Positions 33,286 through 44,827 of a stretch of DNA of 64,000 nt are shown in pieces. The notes under the pieces were generated by a model. That model searched no databases, was not told the DNA's origin, and saw only the letters and a list, made by a program, of their open reading frames with translations. The first letter of the stretch is position 1. Every line of letters starts with the position of its first letter. The position numbers and the translations under genes were made by a program. Location of the stretch: the NCBI GenBank assembly GCA_029891385.1, contig CM057226.1:89660977-89724976 (forward strand), given 5' to 3'. The stretch comes from Erythroxylum novogranatense (Eukaryota > Streptophyta > Magnoliopsida > Malpighiales > Erythroxylaceae).

Positions 33286-36268
33286 CCTAACTGTTGTATC
33301 TTGCAGGACCTGAAGACTAAAAAAATCTTGGCAGTTTGTAAAGTTGTAGGGCGACTTTATATCCTAGACAAGGATTCTTTCAAGGATGACACAATAGCTA
33401 AATTTTCTTTGTGTACTGTTGACAGTTGTTCTAATAAAGTTCATTCGGTGTCTATGTACAAATTATGGCATCAACGTTTAGGCCATATTTCTGACAATGT
33501 ACTTAGACATATTGTTTCTTTTGATAATAAAGTGAATGGTATAGCTGGTGTTTGTGATGTTTGTCCTATTGCAAAACAAAACAGATTATCCTTTCCTTCT
33601 AGCACTATACATACTGCTTCTGTTTTCCAATTGATACATGTTGATGTTTGGGGTCCTTATAATCAATATTCTGTTTCTGGTGGGAGGTATTTCTTGACAA
33701 TAGTTGATGATTATAGTAGGGGTACTTGGACATATTTGATGAATCATAAATGTCAGGTTGTCCATTGTCTGGAGAGATTTTTTAAGATGGTAAAAATACA
33801 ATTTCAGAAATCTGTTCAGATTGTCAGAACAAATAATGGAACTGAGTTCTTGAGTGGGGAGTGTCAGAACATGTTTGAGGATTTGGGGATTTTGCATCAT
33901 AGGTCTTGTGTGTATACACCCCAACAAAATGGGGTTATGGAGAGAAAACATAGACATCTCTTACAAATATCTAGGGCACTTTTATTTCAAGCTTCTTTGC
34001 CTAAAAGTTTTTGGGGGGATTGTATACTGACAGCGACTTACCTCATAAATAGACTTCCTTCTTCTCTTCTTAGTTGGAAAACACCTTATGAGATTTTATA
34101 TGGTTGTCCACCGAAATATGATCATATGAAATCCTTTGGATGTCTTTGTTTTGCAACAAATGTTCAGCCTCATAAAAGTAAGTTTGATCCGAGGGCCTAT
34201 AAGTGCATTTTCTTGGGATATTGTCATGGACAAAAGGGTTATAAATTGTTTGATCTAGAATCTCATTCTGTTTTTGTTTCTAGAGATGTTATATTTCATG
34301 AAAACATTTTCCCTTACCAGTCTTCATCTCATACAACACCAACACTTCCATTACCTTTGATTTCAACTGATCAGTCTTTTGATCTTCTTGATGTTGTACC
34401 TACGGGTACTAAAGATTATTCTGTACATTTACCAGTTTCAGCCAATGATCCACATATTCCTGAATCGTCATCTTCTCATACTTCAACCTTTCCAGTTACT
34501 GCTCCTCCTGGTATGCGTAGAAGTACTAGGATCTCACATAAACCAGCTTGGTTGAGTGATTTTGTGTCTCATGTCAACACCCACAATGTTGTATCTTCCT
34601 ATTCAGGTTCTAATTCTTCTGTTTACACTCCACCTAGCTTTCCTTTTATACATACCCCACATCTTACATCCACATATATCTCTTTTTTGGCGAATGTTTC
34701 TAATATCCAAGAACCACAATCTTATCATCAGGGTAGGGCTAATATACATTGGGTAAGGGCTATGCAACAGGAGTTGGAGGCTCTAGAATCTAATAATACT
34801 TGGGTTTTAACTTCTTTACCAGAAGGTAAGAAGGCTATTGGTTCTAGGTGGATTTATAAAGTGAAACTTTTTCCTGATGGGACTGTTGATCGTTATAAGG
34901 CTAGGTTGGTAGCCAAAGGGTATGATCAAGTTTAGGGGATTGATTTTACTGATAGCTTTTCACCAGTAGCTAAAACAGTGAATGTTCGGTTATTGTTGGC
35001 TGTTGCAACTTATTTTTCTTGGCCTATCCATCAGTTAGATGTGAATAATGCTTTTTCTGCGTGGGTTTCTTGATGAGGAAGTGTATATGGTTCCTCCTGA
35101 TGGGTATACTAAAGCTGGCCCGAATGACGTTTGCAAATTAAATAGATCATTATATGGTTTAAAAAAAGCTTCAAGACAGTGGAATTGTGAGTTCACTAAG
35201 AATCTGCTTTCTTATGGTTTTATACAATCACAGCATGATCATTGCTTGTTTACAAAATCTACTGGTTCTACATTTGTTGCCCTTCTTATATATGTGGATG
35301 ACATTTTGATGATTGGTCCTACTGCTGATGTTCTAGCTGATGTTAAACATTTTCTGCATACTGCTTTTACCATTAAGGATCTTGGGCCAGCTAAGTACTT
35401 TCTTGGTTTGGAGATTGCTAGATCATCTGATGGTTTGTATGTTAATCAAAGGAAGTATGTGTTGGACATTCTTTCTGAATCAGGTTTAACTGGAGCAAAA
35501 CCAGTGTCTACTCCCTTGCCTAAGGGCTTGCATTTGACTGACCATTCTGGTCAGTTGCTCAATGATGTGGGACAATATAGGAGGTTAATTGGTAGGTTTT
35601 TATATTTGGGTTTTACTTGACCTGATATTACTTATGCTGTTCAGCAGTTAAGTCAGTTTCTTCATGCTCCTTGTCAAGGTCATTGGGATGCTGCTGTACA
35701 TTTGTTGAAGTATTTGAAGGGTAGTCCTTCTCAAGGACTGTTTTTCCCTGCTTCAGCTGCCCCTTCTGTTTCTTCTTTCTGTTCAATTGAAGCTTATTGT
35801 GATGCTGATTGGGGGTCATGTTTGGAGACTAGACGCTCTCTTTCTGGATTTTGTGTTTTCTTGGGTTCTTCTTTAGTTTCTTGGAAAACTAAAAAATAGC
35901 CCACGGTTTCTCGTTCTTCAGCTGAAACGGAATATCATAGCATGGCTTCAGCTGTTTGTGAATTGTTATGGATTTCTTATATCTTGCGTGATTTACAAGT
36001 TTCTTTTACTTTACCTATTCCTTTGTGGTGTGATAATAAGGCTGCTTTACATATTACTGCTAATCCGGTCTTTCATGAACGCACTAAGCATCTTGATATT
36101 GATTGTCATGTGGTTCATGATCAATTTAAGTTGGGATTTGTGGCTCCTGCTCATGTTTCTTCGAAGGACCAGTTAGCTAATCTTTTTACCAAGGCCTTGC
36201 CAGCTCCGGTTTTTGCTTCTCTTATGTCGAAGTTGGGTTTGGTTGATGTTCACCAAACTCCAACTTGA
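33286..36268 (+). pseudogene. Element G pol: integrase, RT, RNase H
   Basis: Integrase zinc domain WHQRLGH to CDVC. The first catalytic D is in HVDVWGP. The second site reads RTNNGTEF, with Asn (AAT, 33832-33834) where Asp is expected. E is in NGVMERKHR. RT begins near 34750, with TAG at 34933, a one-base insertion near 35050-35056, and LIYVDDILMIG near 35287. TGA at 35618 and TAG at 35897 interrupt RT-RNase H. RNase H keeps CDADWGS, SSAETEYHSM and CDNKAALH. The stop is at 36266-36268. The integrase was probably inactive even before the stops, unless the Asn is also recent. Confidence 0.88.
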
Positions 36269-36276
36269 GGGGGGGA

Positions 36277-36485
36277 CGTTAACTTTATGTACTGAAGTGT
36301 AGTCGTTTTATAGTTATTAGTTAGTTTAGCTAAAGTGTAGTCATTTTATCTTTTATTTACTGACTTTGTATATAAAGGAAATCTGACCTTGTACAGTTTC
36401 GAGAGACTTCTAATAAAAATTGGGTCAATTCTTATTTTCTCTGTGCAAGTTGTTTCATTTCTTCTCTTTTGTGTAAGTTGTTTCA
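36277..36485 (+). repeat. Element G 3' LTR
   Basis: Same length as the 5' copy, 204 of 209 positions identical by eye. All five differences are transitions. Confidence 0.9.
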
Positions 36486-36490
36486 TACAT

Positions 36491-36899
36491 CAAAAGAAAT
36501 GCTCCATTGGCAGTAACAGAAAGAAACGTGATGACTTATAGAAATCCCAAGAGTGGAAAAGAAATACTGAAGCATAGAAGAACTTTTTTGGCATGCACTG
36601 TGGGCTAGGGTCAGGATGCTCCTTTTAAGTTCTTCCCTTGGTGCAGCCCTACTTGGAAGAAACCAAAGAATATGCCGCTAAATATTCCAGATATGTACAT
36701 TTTTGCGGGACAGGGAGTTTTATCAGTCAAATAAAACAACTTCTTGTTAAAAAGGTTATGTTTTACTTATGAAAATCCCAAAAAATATGGTTTCGCAAAA
36801 ATCTTGTTCAACTGTAGTTACTTTGAACTGTATTTATCGGTTGCTTGATATAAGTAACTGTGTTAATAACCATTAATTTTTTAGCACAGAAGAAAACAA
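36491..36899. other. Host sequence right of element G
   Basis: Continuation of the pre-insertion host locus, without a recognised gene. Confidence 0.45.
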
Positions 36900-37170
36900 A
36901 AAGATTAAATACGAAATAAACAAATCAACACTTGAAATTTGATAACGCAGTTTGACACATCTTGCTTATGTTTGTAGAGCTCTCACCCAGCTTAATCACT
37001 TTTATCGAAAAATAATAGTTTTATACAAAACTTTACTGAGCCGACACCACTCAACCTTGATACTATCCATTTGTTCTCACACCTTGTTAAAGAATTTCAC
37101 TCACAATAATATGAATACCTCGTGCTATCCTCAACAGAGGATTTTCACAAACTAGAAAGACATCTCAGAA
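36900..37170 (-). repeat. Diverged C-family LTR fragment
   Basis: Collinear with 10430-10650 in the C LTR (AAACAAATCAACA, then matching GTTTTATACAA, ACTCAACC and TTGATA blocks) at perhaps two-thirds identity. It lacks both LTR ends. The right edge against the UPL-like pseudogene is uncertain by about 20 bases. Confidence 0.55.
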
Positions 37171-37174
37171 CCTT

Positions 37175-37765
37175 CATTCTTAATGTTGATTATTGAAGCA
37201 TCAGAAAGTTGCTCGGTAGTTTGCATTAAACTATCAGCCTTGGAAGATTCTTTTTCATCTAATGGAACCGTACTCTTTTCTTCAGCATCAGTTACCATTG
37301 GAACCAAAATAGAGGAGGATTGCATATCACTAAACACGCAAGAAGCACCAATACTAGATCCAATTTTTGCAAGAGTATTTAAGAACTTAATTAGCATATC
37401 CACTCTAGGTCCACGTAATAAAAAAGCATGATGCATGAGTTCATCCAGTCTACTAGACAAGAGTCCTAATATCTCACCAGCAAGGGCACGTAAATATATT
37501 CAAAAAGTAAATGTTTTCATAAAACATGTTAAAGCGTTGCTTGGAGACCAATGTTGTTTAACCACAAAGCAATGAAACATTGAGGAATACACATTATTTC
37601 TTCTGTAGAACAAAATATTCCTTCCATTATGGCTTTAAATAAAGCAAAAGGAAGACCAATTGCATCTAAAACTAGAAAGCAAGTAGGATATTTGTGAATC
37701 AAATCACACATGACAGTAGCTGCAAATGAAAATACGACTCCACAAAAATCTTTTGCTCTTTTAAA
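37175..37765 (-). pseudogene. Fragment of a UPL1/UPL2-like HECT E3 ubiquitin ligase gene
   Basis: On the minus strand, segments FKRAKDF, FSFAATVMCDLIHKYPTCF, CIPQCFIALWLNN, YLRALAGE and SSRLDELMHHA, then LRGPRVDML and LNTLAKIGSS, follow the order of the N-terminal DUF908/DUF913 region of plant UPL1/UPL2 as I remember it. These are very large HECT ligases that tag proteins with ubiquitin. Only about 190 of more than 3600 residues are present. A stop and a small deletion lie near 37527, and another TGA near 37490; the serine-rich tail (MQSSSILVPM, then DAEEKS) then loses homology near 37180. A non-functional gene fragment. Identity rests on recalled motifs, several of which agree. Confidence 0.72.
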
Positions 37766-38287
37766 GATGATATATAAGAATTATAGCAGCACACTCAGAC
37801 AACTCAAGATATAGAGAGAAGTCAAGATAAAACTTGAAAAACCAAATTATAGAAAACCCAAATCTTCCTACAAATTTTCAACCAGGCATCAACATTTACT
37901 TAACATAATTCTATAAATCAAAATCCAAAAATAAAACTCTTAAATTATCAAACTGGGCCTCTTTTTCACATCAAATATACCTTTTAGTAAGTAAGAAAAG
38001 GCCAAATACATACCAATCACCTAAACCTTAGAAAACCTATAAATAAAAACTCAAAAAGACTAGACGTTAACTCCTTTGAACCCTGTTTTTTTGTTTTGTT
38101 TTTTTCATAAACAACATCAATTTACTTCAAAAATGTAAAGCTTATAGTCTCTATGTCTTTGAATAAATTCAAACTTGACCTTATTTCTCATCACATTATC
38201 TCTGTCATCAACTGTTTAGTTGATTTCTTCCTCTAAAGCAATCAATTGATCCTCAGTCTAAACAATTTCATTTTCAGCAGTAACTAA
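37766..38287. other. Uncharacterised AT-rich interval
   Basis: No gene recognised. The minus strand of 38150-38287 has a broken, Glu/Gln-rich, coiled-coil-like frame (EDQLIALEEEIN) that continues from the fragment at 38288 but has stops. Its origin is unknown. Confidence 0.35.
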
Positions 38288-38575
38288 TTATGAATCAGGA
38301 AAGTTTCTCATTTTAGCTTCGTAGCATCTCTGTTCTGATTTGTGAAGCTGATTTTGAAGGTTTTCTTCTACCACCAAATTGGTTTTTAGACCATTCACAT
38401 GAAGAACATTTTTGAAGTGTGGTAGTCCATCCATGCAAAGGGTCCCTCTTCCAATAATCATGGCCTTCTTTCCATCTCCAAAAGTAACGTGGCCATCCAT
38501 ACAACTTTGATAATCCATCAAGTAGCTTCTTTCATTCTTTCGAATCCAAGTATGCTTTGGTAATATAGGCTATTA
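38288..38575 (-). pseudogene. Copia protease fragment fused to an unknown coiled-coil segment
   Basis: Minus-strand residues DYQSCMDGHVTFGDGKKAM, IIGRGTL and LPHFKNVLHVNGLKTNL are the segment following the DSG site in Copia proteases. After Asn-Leu the expected continuation (I-S-x-S-Q-L) is replaced by VVEENLQNQLHKSEQ, not part of that domain. The active site itself is not present. Confidence 0.6.
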
Positions 38576-38984
38576 CTGAAAATTGGCCAAAAGGGCTAAA
38601 TGAACCTTAACGTTTATAATGATGTACAAAATAGAACCTAACATTTTATAGTGTTCAAATTGAGCTCTAATGTTCGTAAAACATTCAAAATAAACCAGGA
38701 CATTTGGAAAACATTCAGATTGAAACTTGACCGCTAACGGTATTAGGGCACCATCAATTATTTTCTGATGTAGTTTAAAAAATTGTTGATGTGTTTTTTT
38801 TTTAATTTTTAGTTGTAGGATCCACCAAAGATTGACGTGGACATTTTTAAAATAGAAGTGGGTCCGTCTCCAGTTAAAATGCCTACTACATTCTTCACCT
38901 TTTGTCTCTAGTTTTTAGTCAAATGAACAACCACAAATTCTTATTTTCATTTCTTAGCTCTTTGTCTTTCTAGACATTAGTACA
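38576..38984. other. Uncharacterised interval with short repeated phrases
   Basis: Contains recurring GAACCTAAC(G/A)TTT and AAAACATTCA phrases (38600-38740) reminiscent of a non-autonomous DNA transposon, but I cannot find terminal inverted repeats or target duplications. Confidence 0.25.
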
Positions 38985-39982
38985 TCTCATCAATGGTGGG
39001 ACAAAATTTAGGAAAGTTGTCAGGAACCAATCAATAATCAAACTAGTCTTAGTAATAAAACCAACAAAATTAATGCCATTACGAGTAGCTTAGTAGCACA
39101 AAATGATTCCGCTGTATCTAATAATTCATAATAACTACCAGCTAGCAACTCATGGTCTCCAAGCATTGACTCATTACATATAATCCTCAACAGCCACCTC
39201 CTCTTCAACCTCTATAGGGTCGATAAATTTTGTTTCTATTGAGCCAAAGTTTTTCCAACGATCTTTGCTCAAATTCTATGAGCTAAGTCATTGATTTTTC
39301 TTTCCTAACAACATAGTAAATTAATGCTTCTATCCTCCCAATTCTCACTTTGGAAATAGATCACTCTTACACTCTACATATTCTTGATATTGGAGTCTCT
39401 CACAGTGTGCAATGGCCTACACTTCTTGATGCATTGACTCGATGATCTGAAGTCACTCCACCATTGGTAAGCATCATAGTAATTATTGCCCCTTTTGAAA
39501 CAGGCCAAAACATAAAGACCCCATTTTTTATCAGACCTCTAGGAGACAATGTTTCCATGAGGCTACATAGGTTTGCAAAATCTTTGAACATCAATTTGCA
39601 AATCAATAGACTTGATAATCATCCTTTACAAATCATCAATCCATAAGTTTTCAACATTTTATACCTAATTTAGGCTCCATCATTTGAAACACAATACCCC
39701 AGATGAGAGAACTGAGTTCTTGAGAGTCTTAAGAAGCCTAAAACCAAAAGGTGTGATACTCATTGAAAACAATATGGATTATAGTTGCAACACATGTGGT
39801 GATTTTTCCACAGAATTTTCAAGGAGAGTAGAGTATCTTTCGAGGTTTTAGATAGAACAAGCTCAACTTTCAAAGTTCGTGAAAGCAAAGAAAGGAGGGA
39901 TGGAAGGAGAAGTAATAAAGGCATTAACAAACCGCTATGATATGAATGAAGCTAAAGAGAAATGGTGTGAAAGGATGAAAGG
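38985..39982 (+). pseudogene. NSP1-like GRAS transcription factor pseudogene
   Basis: GRAS proteins are plant transcription regulators; NSP1 acts in symbiosis signalling and strigolactone synthesis. Plus-strand pieces in NSP1 order: QWWD near 38993, LATHGLQALTHY near 39140, EPKFFQRSLLKFYELS near 39240, then [10 protein letters not shown](S)VQWP (39373-39417), which is the VHIID motif of GRAS proteins. LNINLQINRLDNHPLQ is near 39590, LKPKGVILIENNMDYSC near 39735, SRRVEYLSRF near 39818 and NEAKEKWCERMK near 39945. Several frameshifts and stops lie between pieces, and most of the region between the first and second pieces is missing. The SAW end is absent because an H LTR fragment begins at 39983. 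Family identity is from recalled motifs. Confidence 0.75.
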
Positions 39983-40213
39983 ATGATAAACACTCTCTAT
40001 TGACCCTCACTAAATGATGCAGAGATTTGGATATGAAGAATGGGATATTCTAAGAAGGGATTCTTTGCAAATGAATTGGGGAGACCTATTTAGAGGCCTC
40101 CCTCACTTGGTCTTGGACAACTAAAAATTAGTTATCTAAGCTGTAATTTAATTTCCAGCCTCCTTTACCTCCTCCCTTTCTGAGCATGGTTGTTGTAATT
40201 GTTGACCACAACA
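39983..40213 (-). repeat. Element H 3' LTR, truncated
   Basis: Matches 44587-44827 with many differences. On the minus strand it starts TGTTGTGG at 40213, right after TCAAGTGGGAGAT. Its TATA region is mutated compared with the 5' copy. Confidence 0.8.
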
Positions 40214-40299
40214 ATCTCCCACTTGAAGATTTGATTGAGTACCGATCATATATTCACATCATTTTTTCTATCTTGTCATTTTCATATTACTCACATCCC

Positions 40300-43200
40300 T
40301 ATTAGGTCACAAGAATATCGACACCAAATAAATTTATCAGTATTGATTACCTTTGTCATGAAATTTGCTAAGTTGTCTTTGGTATGAATTTTTTGCATAT
40401 CTATAGCTCCTTCTTCAACTTTTTCACAAATGAAGTGATATTATACTTGCATGTGTTTGGTCTTTGAATGAAATGTTGGATTCCTAGCTAGATGCAAGGC
40501 ACTCTAACTGTCATAAAACAAAGAAAAATTTTCTTATTTGTGCCCGAGTTCTACCAAAAACATTTTCAACCATATTGTTTCTTTACTGGCTTATGTAACT
40601 GCTACATATTTTGCTTTTATTGTTGATGTAGTAATAATTGATTGCAGTTTTGAAACCCAACTTACAGTTCTGCCAGTAAGTTTAAAGATATAACTTGTAG
40701 TAGATTTTCTTTTGTCAAAATCACTTGCATAATCTAGGTCAACATATTCACCGACAATAAAGTGTGATCCTCCATAAAATAATGCAACATCTAAGGTTGC
40801 CTTAATGTATCTTAAGATCTTCTTTACAGAAGTCCAATGCTCTCTACTATGATTTGCCATGTATCGATTAACCACTCCCACTGTATGTGCAATGTCTAGT
40901 CTTATATAAATCATAGCAAACATTAAACTTCCCATTGCTGATGCATACAGTACTTGAGACATCTCCATCCTCTCTTCTTCATCGCTAGGACTCATTTTAG
41001 AGGAAAACTTGAAATTAACAAGAAGTGAGGTAGTAATTGGCTTACAATTTTGCATATTGAAAAGTCATAAGATTTTCTTCAAATAGTTCTTTTTAGAAAG
41101 CCAAATCTTTTATTTATTTCTATCTCAGTAAATTTGTATCCTTAGAATCTTATTTGTTGATTCAAAGTTCTTCATATCAAATTCCCTAGCCAATAATGTC
41201 TTTAACTCCTTAAAATGATCTTTGTTGGGGCCTGTGACCAATATGTCATCTACATACAATAGAAAGATAATGAAATCATGCTCAACATGTCATTTGCATT
41301 AAGTTTGTTGTATCCAAGGCCCATGATAAAGGAATCGAATCTCTTGTACCAGCATCTTAGCATCTGTTTTAAATCATATAGAGATTTGTTACCCACAAAC
41401 CAAGTTATTTTGACCTTTTTCTTCAAAATATTCTAGTTAGAGCATATAAATTTCTTCTTTAAGATCTCTATGAATAAAAAGTTAGTTTTACATCTAACTA
41501 TTCAAGATGTAAATCAAATGTAAGATACATTATTAAGATTACTTAGACTATAGTGAGTTGAACCACAGGAGAAAATATTTTACTAAAGTCAATTCCTTCT
41601 TTCTAAGCATATCCTTTCACTACCAATCTTCCACAATATCTCTCCACTTGATCTTCACCATTTTGCTTAATCTTGAAAACCCATTTATTTCTAATAGACT
41701 TTCTTACATGTGGTAGTGGTACAAGCTCCCAAGTCTTATTTTTACGAAGAGATTTAACATCTTCTTGCATTATTGCCTTCCACAAAGATGTATCTGAATT
41801 ACTCATTACTTTTTAAAGAGTTGATGGATCCCATTCCTCTGTTTAAAGAAAGTATGTAACATTACTCTTTATAATGTAATCAAAATGCCAATCTGGTCAC
41901 CTTTTTTTGCAATCTGATTGATGAATTTCTAAAACTTCATCTTCAACTAGTTCTTATGCCTTATGCTTTGGTTTTGCTTCAGAAGAATCTTTTTATTCAA
42001 CTTCTCTATCCACCTATACAATTGTAGTCTTCGAATTTTCTTTTGAACTATTATCATCTCCTTCATCCCTTTGTAGTTGATCTCCTACAAAGGCAAAATC
42101 CCTATTGACTACGACCTTATGAATAGTGGGATCCTATAGGCGATACCCCTTTATTCCATCAATATATCCCATGAGTAAGCATTTTTTGGATTTTGGATCG
42201 AGCTTTGAAATTTCATGTGCCTTGTATATCACATATAATGGACTTCCAAATATATGAAGGTTTGAATAATCAACTGGTTTACCATTCCACATCACTATTG
42301 ATGTCTTCAACTTAATTGCAGTTGATGCAGACCAATTCACCACATAACAGGTGATATTGACTACTTCTACCTAAAATTTCTTTTATAAGCTTTCAATTTT
42401 TAACATCGCTCTTGTTCTTTCTAACAAGATTATGTTCATCTGATTTGCCACTCCGTTTTTTTAGGAGTGTATGATATTGTGAACTGTCTTTTAATCCCTT
42501 CTTGCTTGCAGAATCTTTCAAAATCATCACTTGTATAGTCTCCTCCATTATATGTCCTCAAACACTTGATCTTCTTTCTAGATTCAAGCTCAACTCTCTC
42601 TTTATGGACTTTGAAGACTAGAAACACTTCTGATTTTCTCTTAATTGGATATACACAATATCTCTTAGAATAATCATCAATGATTGACACAAAATAATTT
42701 CTTCCTCTTAGGGATGGAGCTGGTCTTTGCCATACATCATAATGAACTAATTCTAGACAAACCTTGCTTTTAGAATTTGATATGTTGAACTTCAAACAAT
42801 AATACTTACTTGTAATACAATTCTCGTAAAAAAAGGGACACTTTTGTAAGTCCAAGAACTAGCTTTTTCTCTGCAAGGATTCTCATTCCTTTTTCAGACA
42901 TATGCCCAAGTTTTTGATGCCACATCATTGCTGATGCTTCAGCGTCCTACAAAGTTTCTCCCTTCAGCAAATACAAATTTGCAGTTATCTTTACTCCCGT
43001 CATAAGAGCAAATGCTCCTCTTATTATTTTAATGATCTCATTCTCACAATTTAGCTTACATCCAATATCATTCAGTTGTCCTACATATAATATGTTCTTC
43101 TTTAGGCCCTCCATATGTCACACGTCTTAAATACTACGAATTGTATCATCATACATCTTCAGCTTGATAATTCCAATGCCAACAATCTTTAAGGCATGAT

Positions 43201-43360
43201 CACTGCAACTGTACATAAATCCTTAAGAGATAGGTTCATAATGATGGAACCATTCTCTTCGAGAGGTCATATAGAATGTAGCTCTTGACTCAAGAATCCA
43301 TACTTCAGCAAATCTTTTCCTACCTTCATTAGTTGTTGCTGCTTCACAACATAGAGCATC
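40300..43360 (-). pseudogene. Element H pol
   Basis: Protease near 43300-43350 reads WILESRATFYMTS, with the catalytic DSG replaced by ESR. Integrase: D in HYDVW, the second site LRTYNGG (Tyr for Asp), and the glutamate site frameshifted (42436-42855). The linker LHIFGSPLYV follows near 42230. RT: WKAIMQEDVKSL to RLVVKGYA at 41603-41806, YVDDILVTG near 41235-41262. RNase H: YVDLDYASD with D kept, then TIKAKYVAV with Lys for the catalytic Glu (40591-41055), ending near 40300. Stops and shifts separate all pieces. Clearly an old copy. Confidence 0.85.
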
Positions 43361-44148
43361 TTTGTCATTAGAACAATTTGGCAAATTTCCTTGAGGATTG
43401 AAATTTTTCTTTAAATTCCAACAATCTTTCTTCAAGTGACCTGTCTTGTCACGATTGTAGCATTTTAAATTCCTCTTAATTTTTTATTTTGATCTACCAT
43501 GATTATGGCTTGTAGTTTGACCTCGTTCTATTAATCTCCCTCTTATCACTATCAAGGTCTCCATATTTTGTGAACTTGCCTACCTGTCTTCCTTGTTCTT
43601 GCATCAATTTTCCTTTTTTTAGTACAATAATTGCAACATCATCGAAGACTAGATCATTCATAAGATACTATTTGTTAAGTTGATGAGTTGATCATATGAA
43701 TAAGGTAAATTTTGAAGTAGAAGCTTAGCATGTTCATTTGACTCTATTTTACAACCCAACGAAGTGAGTTGACATAATATAGTATTCAAGGTATTGATGT
43801 GGTCTTCCACCAAAGTAGATTCCGCCATACGAAGGGTATAGAGTTTCCTCTTACCAAAAATTTTATTGTGCAAAGATTTGGCCTCATATAATTTTATAAG
43901 ATGATCTCATATTTTCTTTGTCATCTTCTTCTCTTCTATGCTTGACAACACTCATCTGCTAGTGCCAGATAAAGATTTGCAATAAAATTCCTGCCCATTT
44001 TGTTCCACTTAATATTATTTGTATATTCGGTTGGCCTTTCACTTATAGCCGCTAAGCAATTATCTATTGTCAAGATAGCCTTCATTTTCAACTTTCACAG
44101 TGAGAAATTACTCCCGTTGAAATTTTCTATCTCAAATTTTGTCACCAT
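43361..44148 (-). pseudogene. Element H gag
   Basis: ATG at 44148 (MVTKFEIENFNGSNFSL). A core frame at 43658-43873 contains LNTILCQLTSLG and LLLQNLPYSYD, both typical of Tork/Tnt1-type gag. The zinc knuckle near 43425-43465 reads CYNRDKTGHLKKDC, the second Cys changed to Arg. Frameshifts occur between pieces. Confidence 0.78.
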
Positions 44149-44388
44149 TGCTTCTATCAAAAACGTCTTTAATCAAATAATCAGCTCCCACTATTTTACG
44201 TTAATAGTAACGGTACACGTCAATAGTAACTGTACATGTAAATAATGATCATACACTTAACTATTAATAGTACACATGAATAGTGCCCAGTATCTTCAAA
44301 TAATGATCTAACTTATTTTCTAATGTGGAGGATCCACTATTTATTGGTGACACATAGCATCCAATAAGTAGACCAATACACCCAAATC

Positions 44389-44402
44389 GGACTCTAATAT
44401 CA
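44389..44402 (-). other. Element H primer-binding site, decayed
   Basis: The minus strand reads TGATATTAGAGTCC. Relative to TGGTATCAGAGTCC there is one G-to-A and one C-to-T change. Two bases separate it from the LTR. Confidence 0.7.
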
Positions 44403-44404
44403 CT

Positions 44405-44827
44405 TGTTGAAAAAATTAACCGAATTAGAATAGGATCATACAAACAAATTTGAGATAATTAAATACACAAATTTTAAGTGAAAAACCCTTTAAATGAATT
44501 AGGGTAAAAACTATAGGCAATAGTAGAAAAGTTTCACTATAAGAAATAATAGTAGTTACAACATCTTTATATTTTATACAAGAAATATGATAAACACTCT
44601 CCATTGACCCTCACTAAGTGATCCACAAATTTGGATATGCAAAATGGGATTTTTTGAGAAGGGATGCTTTGCAAATGAAATGGGGAGGCCTATTTATAGG
44701 TCTCCCTCACACAATTTTGGACAACTAAAAATTAGTTATCCAAGCTACAATTTAATTTCCAACCTCCTTTGCCTCCTCCCTTTTTGACCATGGTAGCCAC
44801 AATTGATTACCACCTGTCATTCCAACA
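44405..44827 (-). repeat. Element H 5' LTR, 423 bases
   Basis: Starts TGTTGGAATGAC at 44827 on the minus strand and ends TTCAACA at 44405. The TATA box TATAAATA is at 44691-44698 (minus). Confidence 0.82.

Larger units (their letters stand above)
31397..36490 (+). mobile_element. Element G: structurally complete Copia with TACAT target duplication
   Basis: TACAT at 31397-31401 and again at 36486-36490. LTRs of 209 bases, 31402-31610 and 36277-36485, differ at five positions including the terminal base of the 3' copy (C for T). Primer-binding site TGGTATCAGAGA at 31611-31622. Gag-pol lies between, and a polypurine tract GAGGGGGGGAC (about 36267-36276) overlaps the end of pol. TATATAAAG in the LTR is the likely promoter. 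Every domain is present but broken by stops, frameshifts and a lost catalytic residue. Confidence 0.93.
39983..44827 (-). mobile_element. Element H: degenerate Tork/Tnt1-like Copia
   Basis: 5' LTR 44405-44827 on the right, then primer-binding site, gag, protease, integrase, RT and RNase H in order, polypurine tract 40214-40226, and a 231-base piece of the 3' LTR (39983-40213). The 3' LTR lacks about 182 bases of its end, where the NSP1-like pseudogene abuts it. Confidence 0.85.

Noticed and set aside
38576..38984. A MITE or Mutator-like element suggested by repeated AACATT phrases
   Set aside because: I could find no terminal inverted repeats or target duplication, so it is left as uncharacterised.
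28450..39982. A nodulation/root signalling cluster (CEP gene and NSP1-like sequence)
   Set aside because: The NSP1-like copy is a decayed fragment and the two are separated by a retrotransposon and gene scraps; co-location looks accidental.
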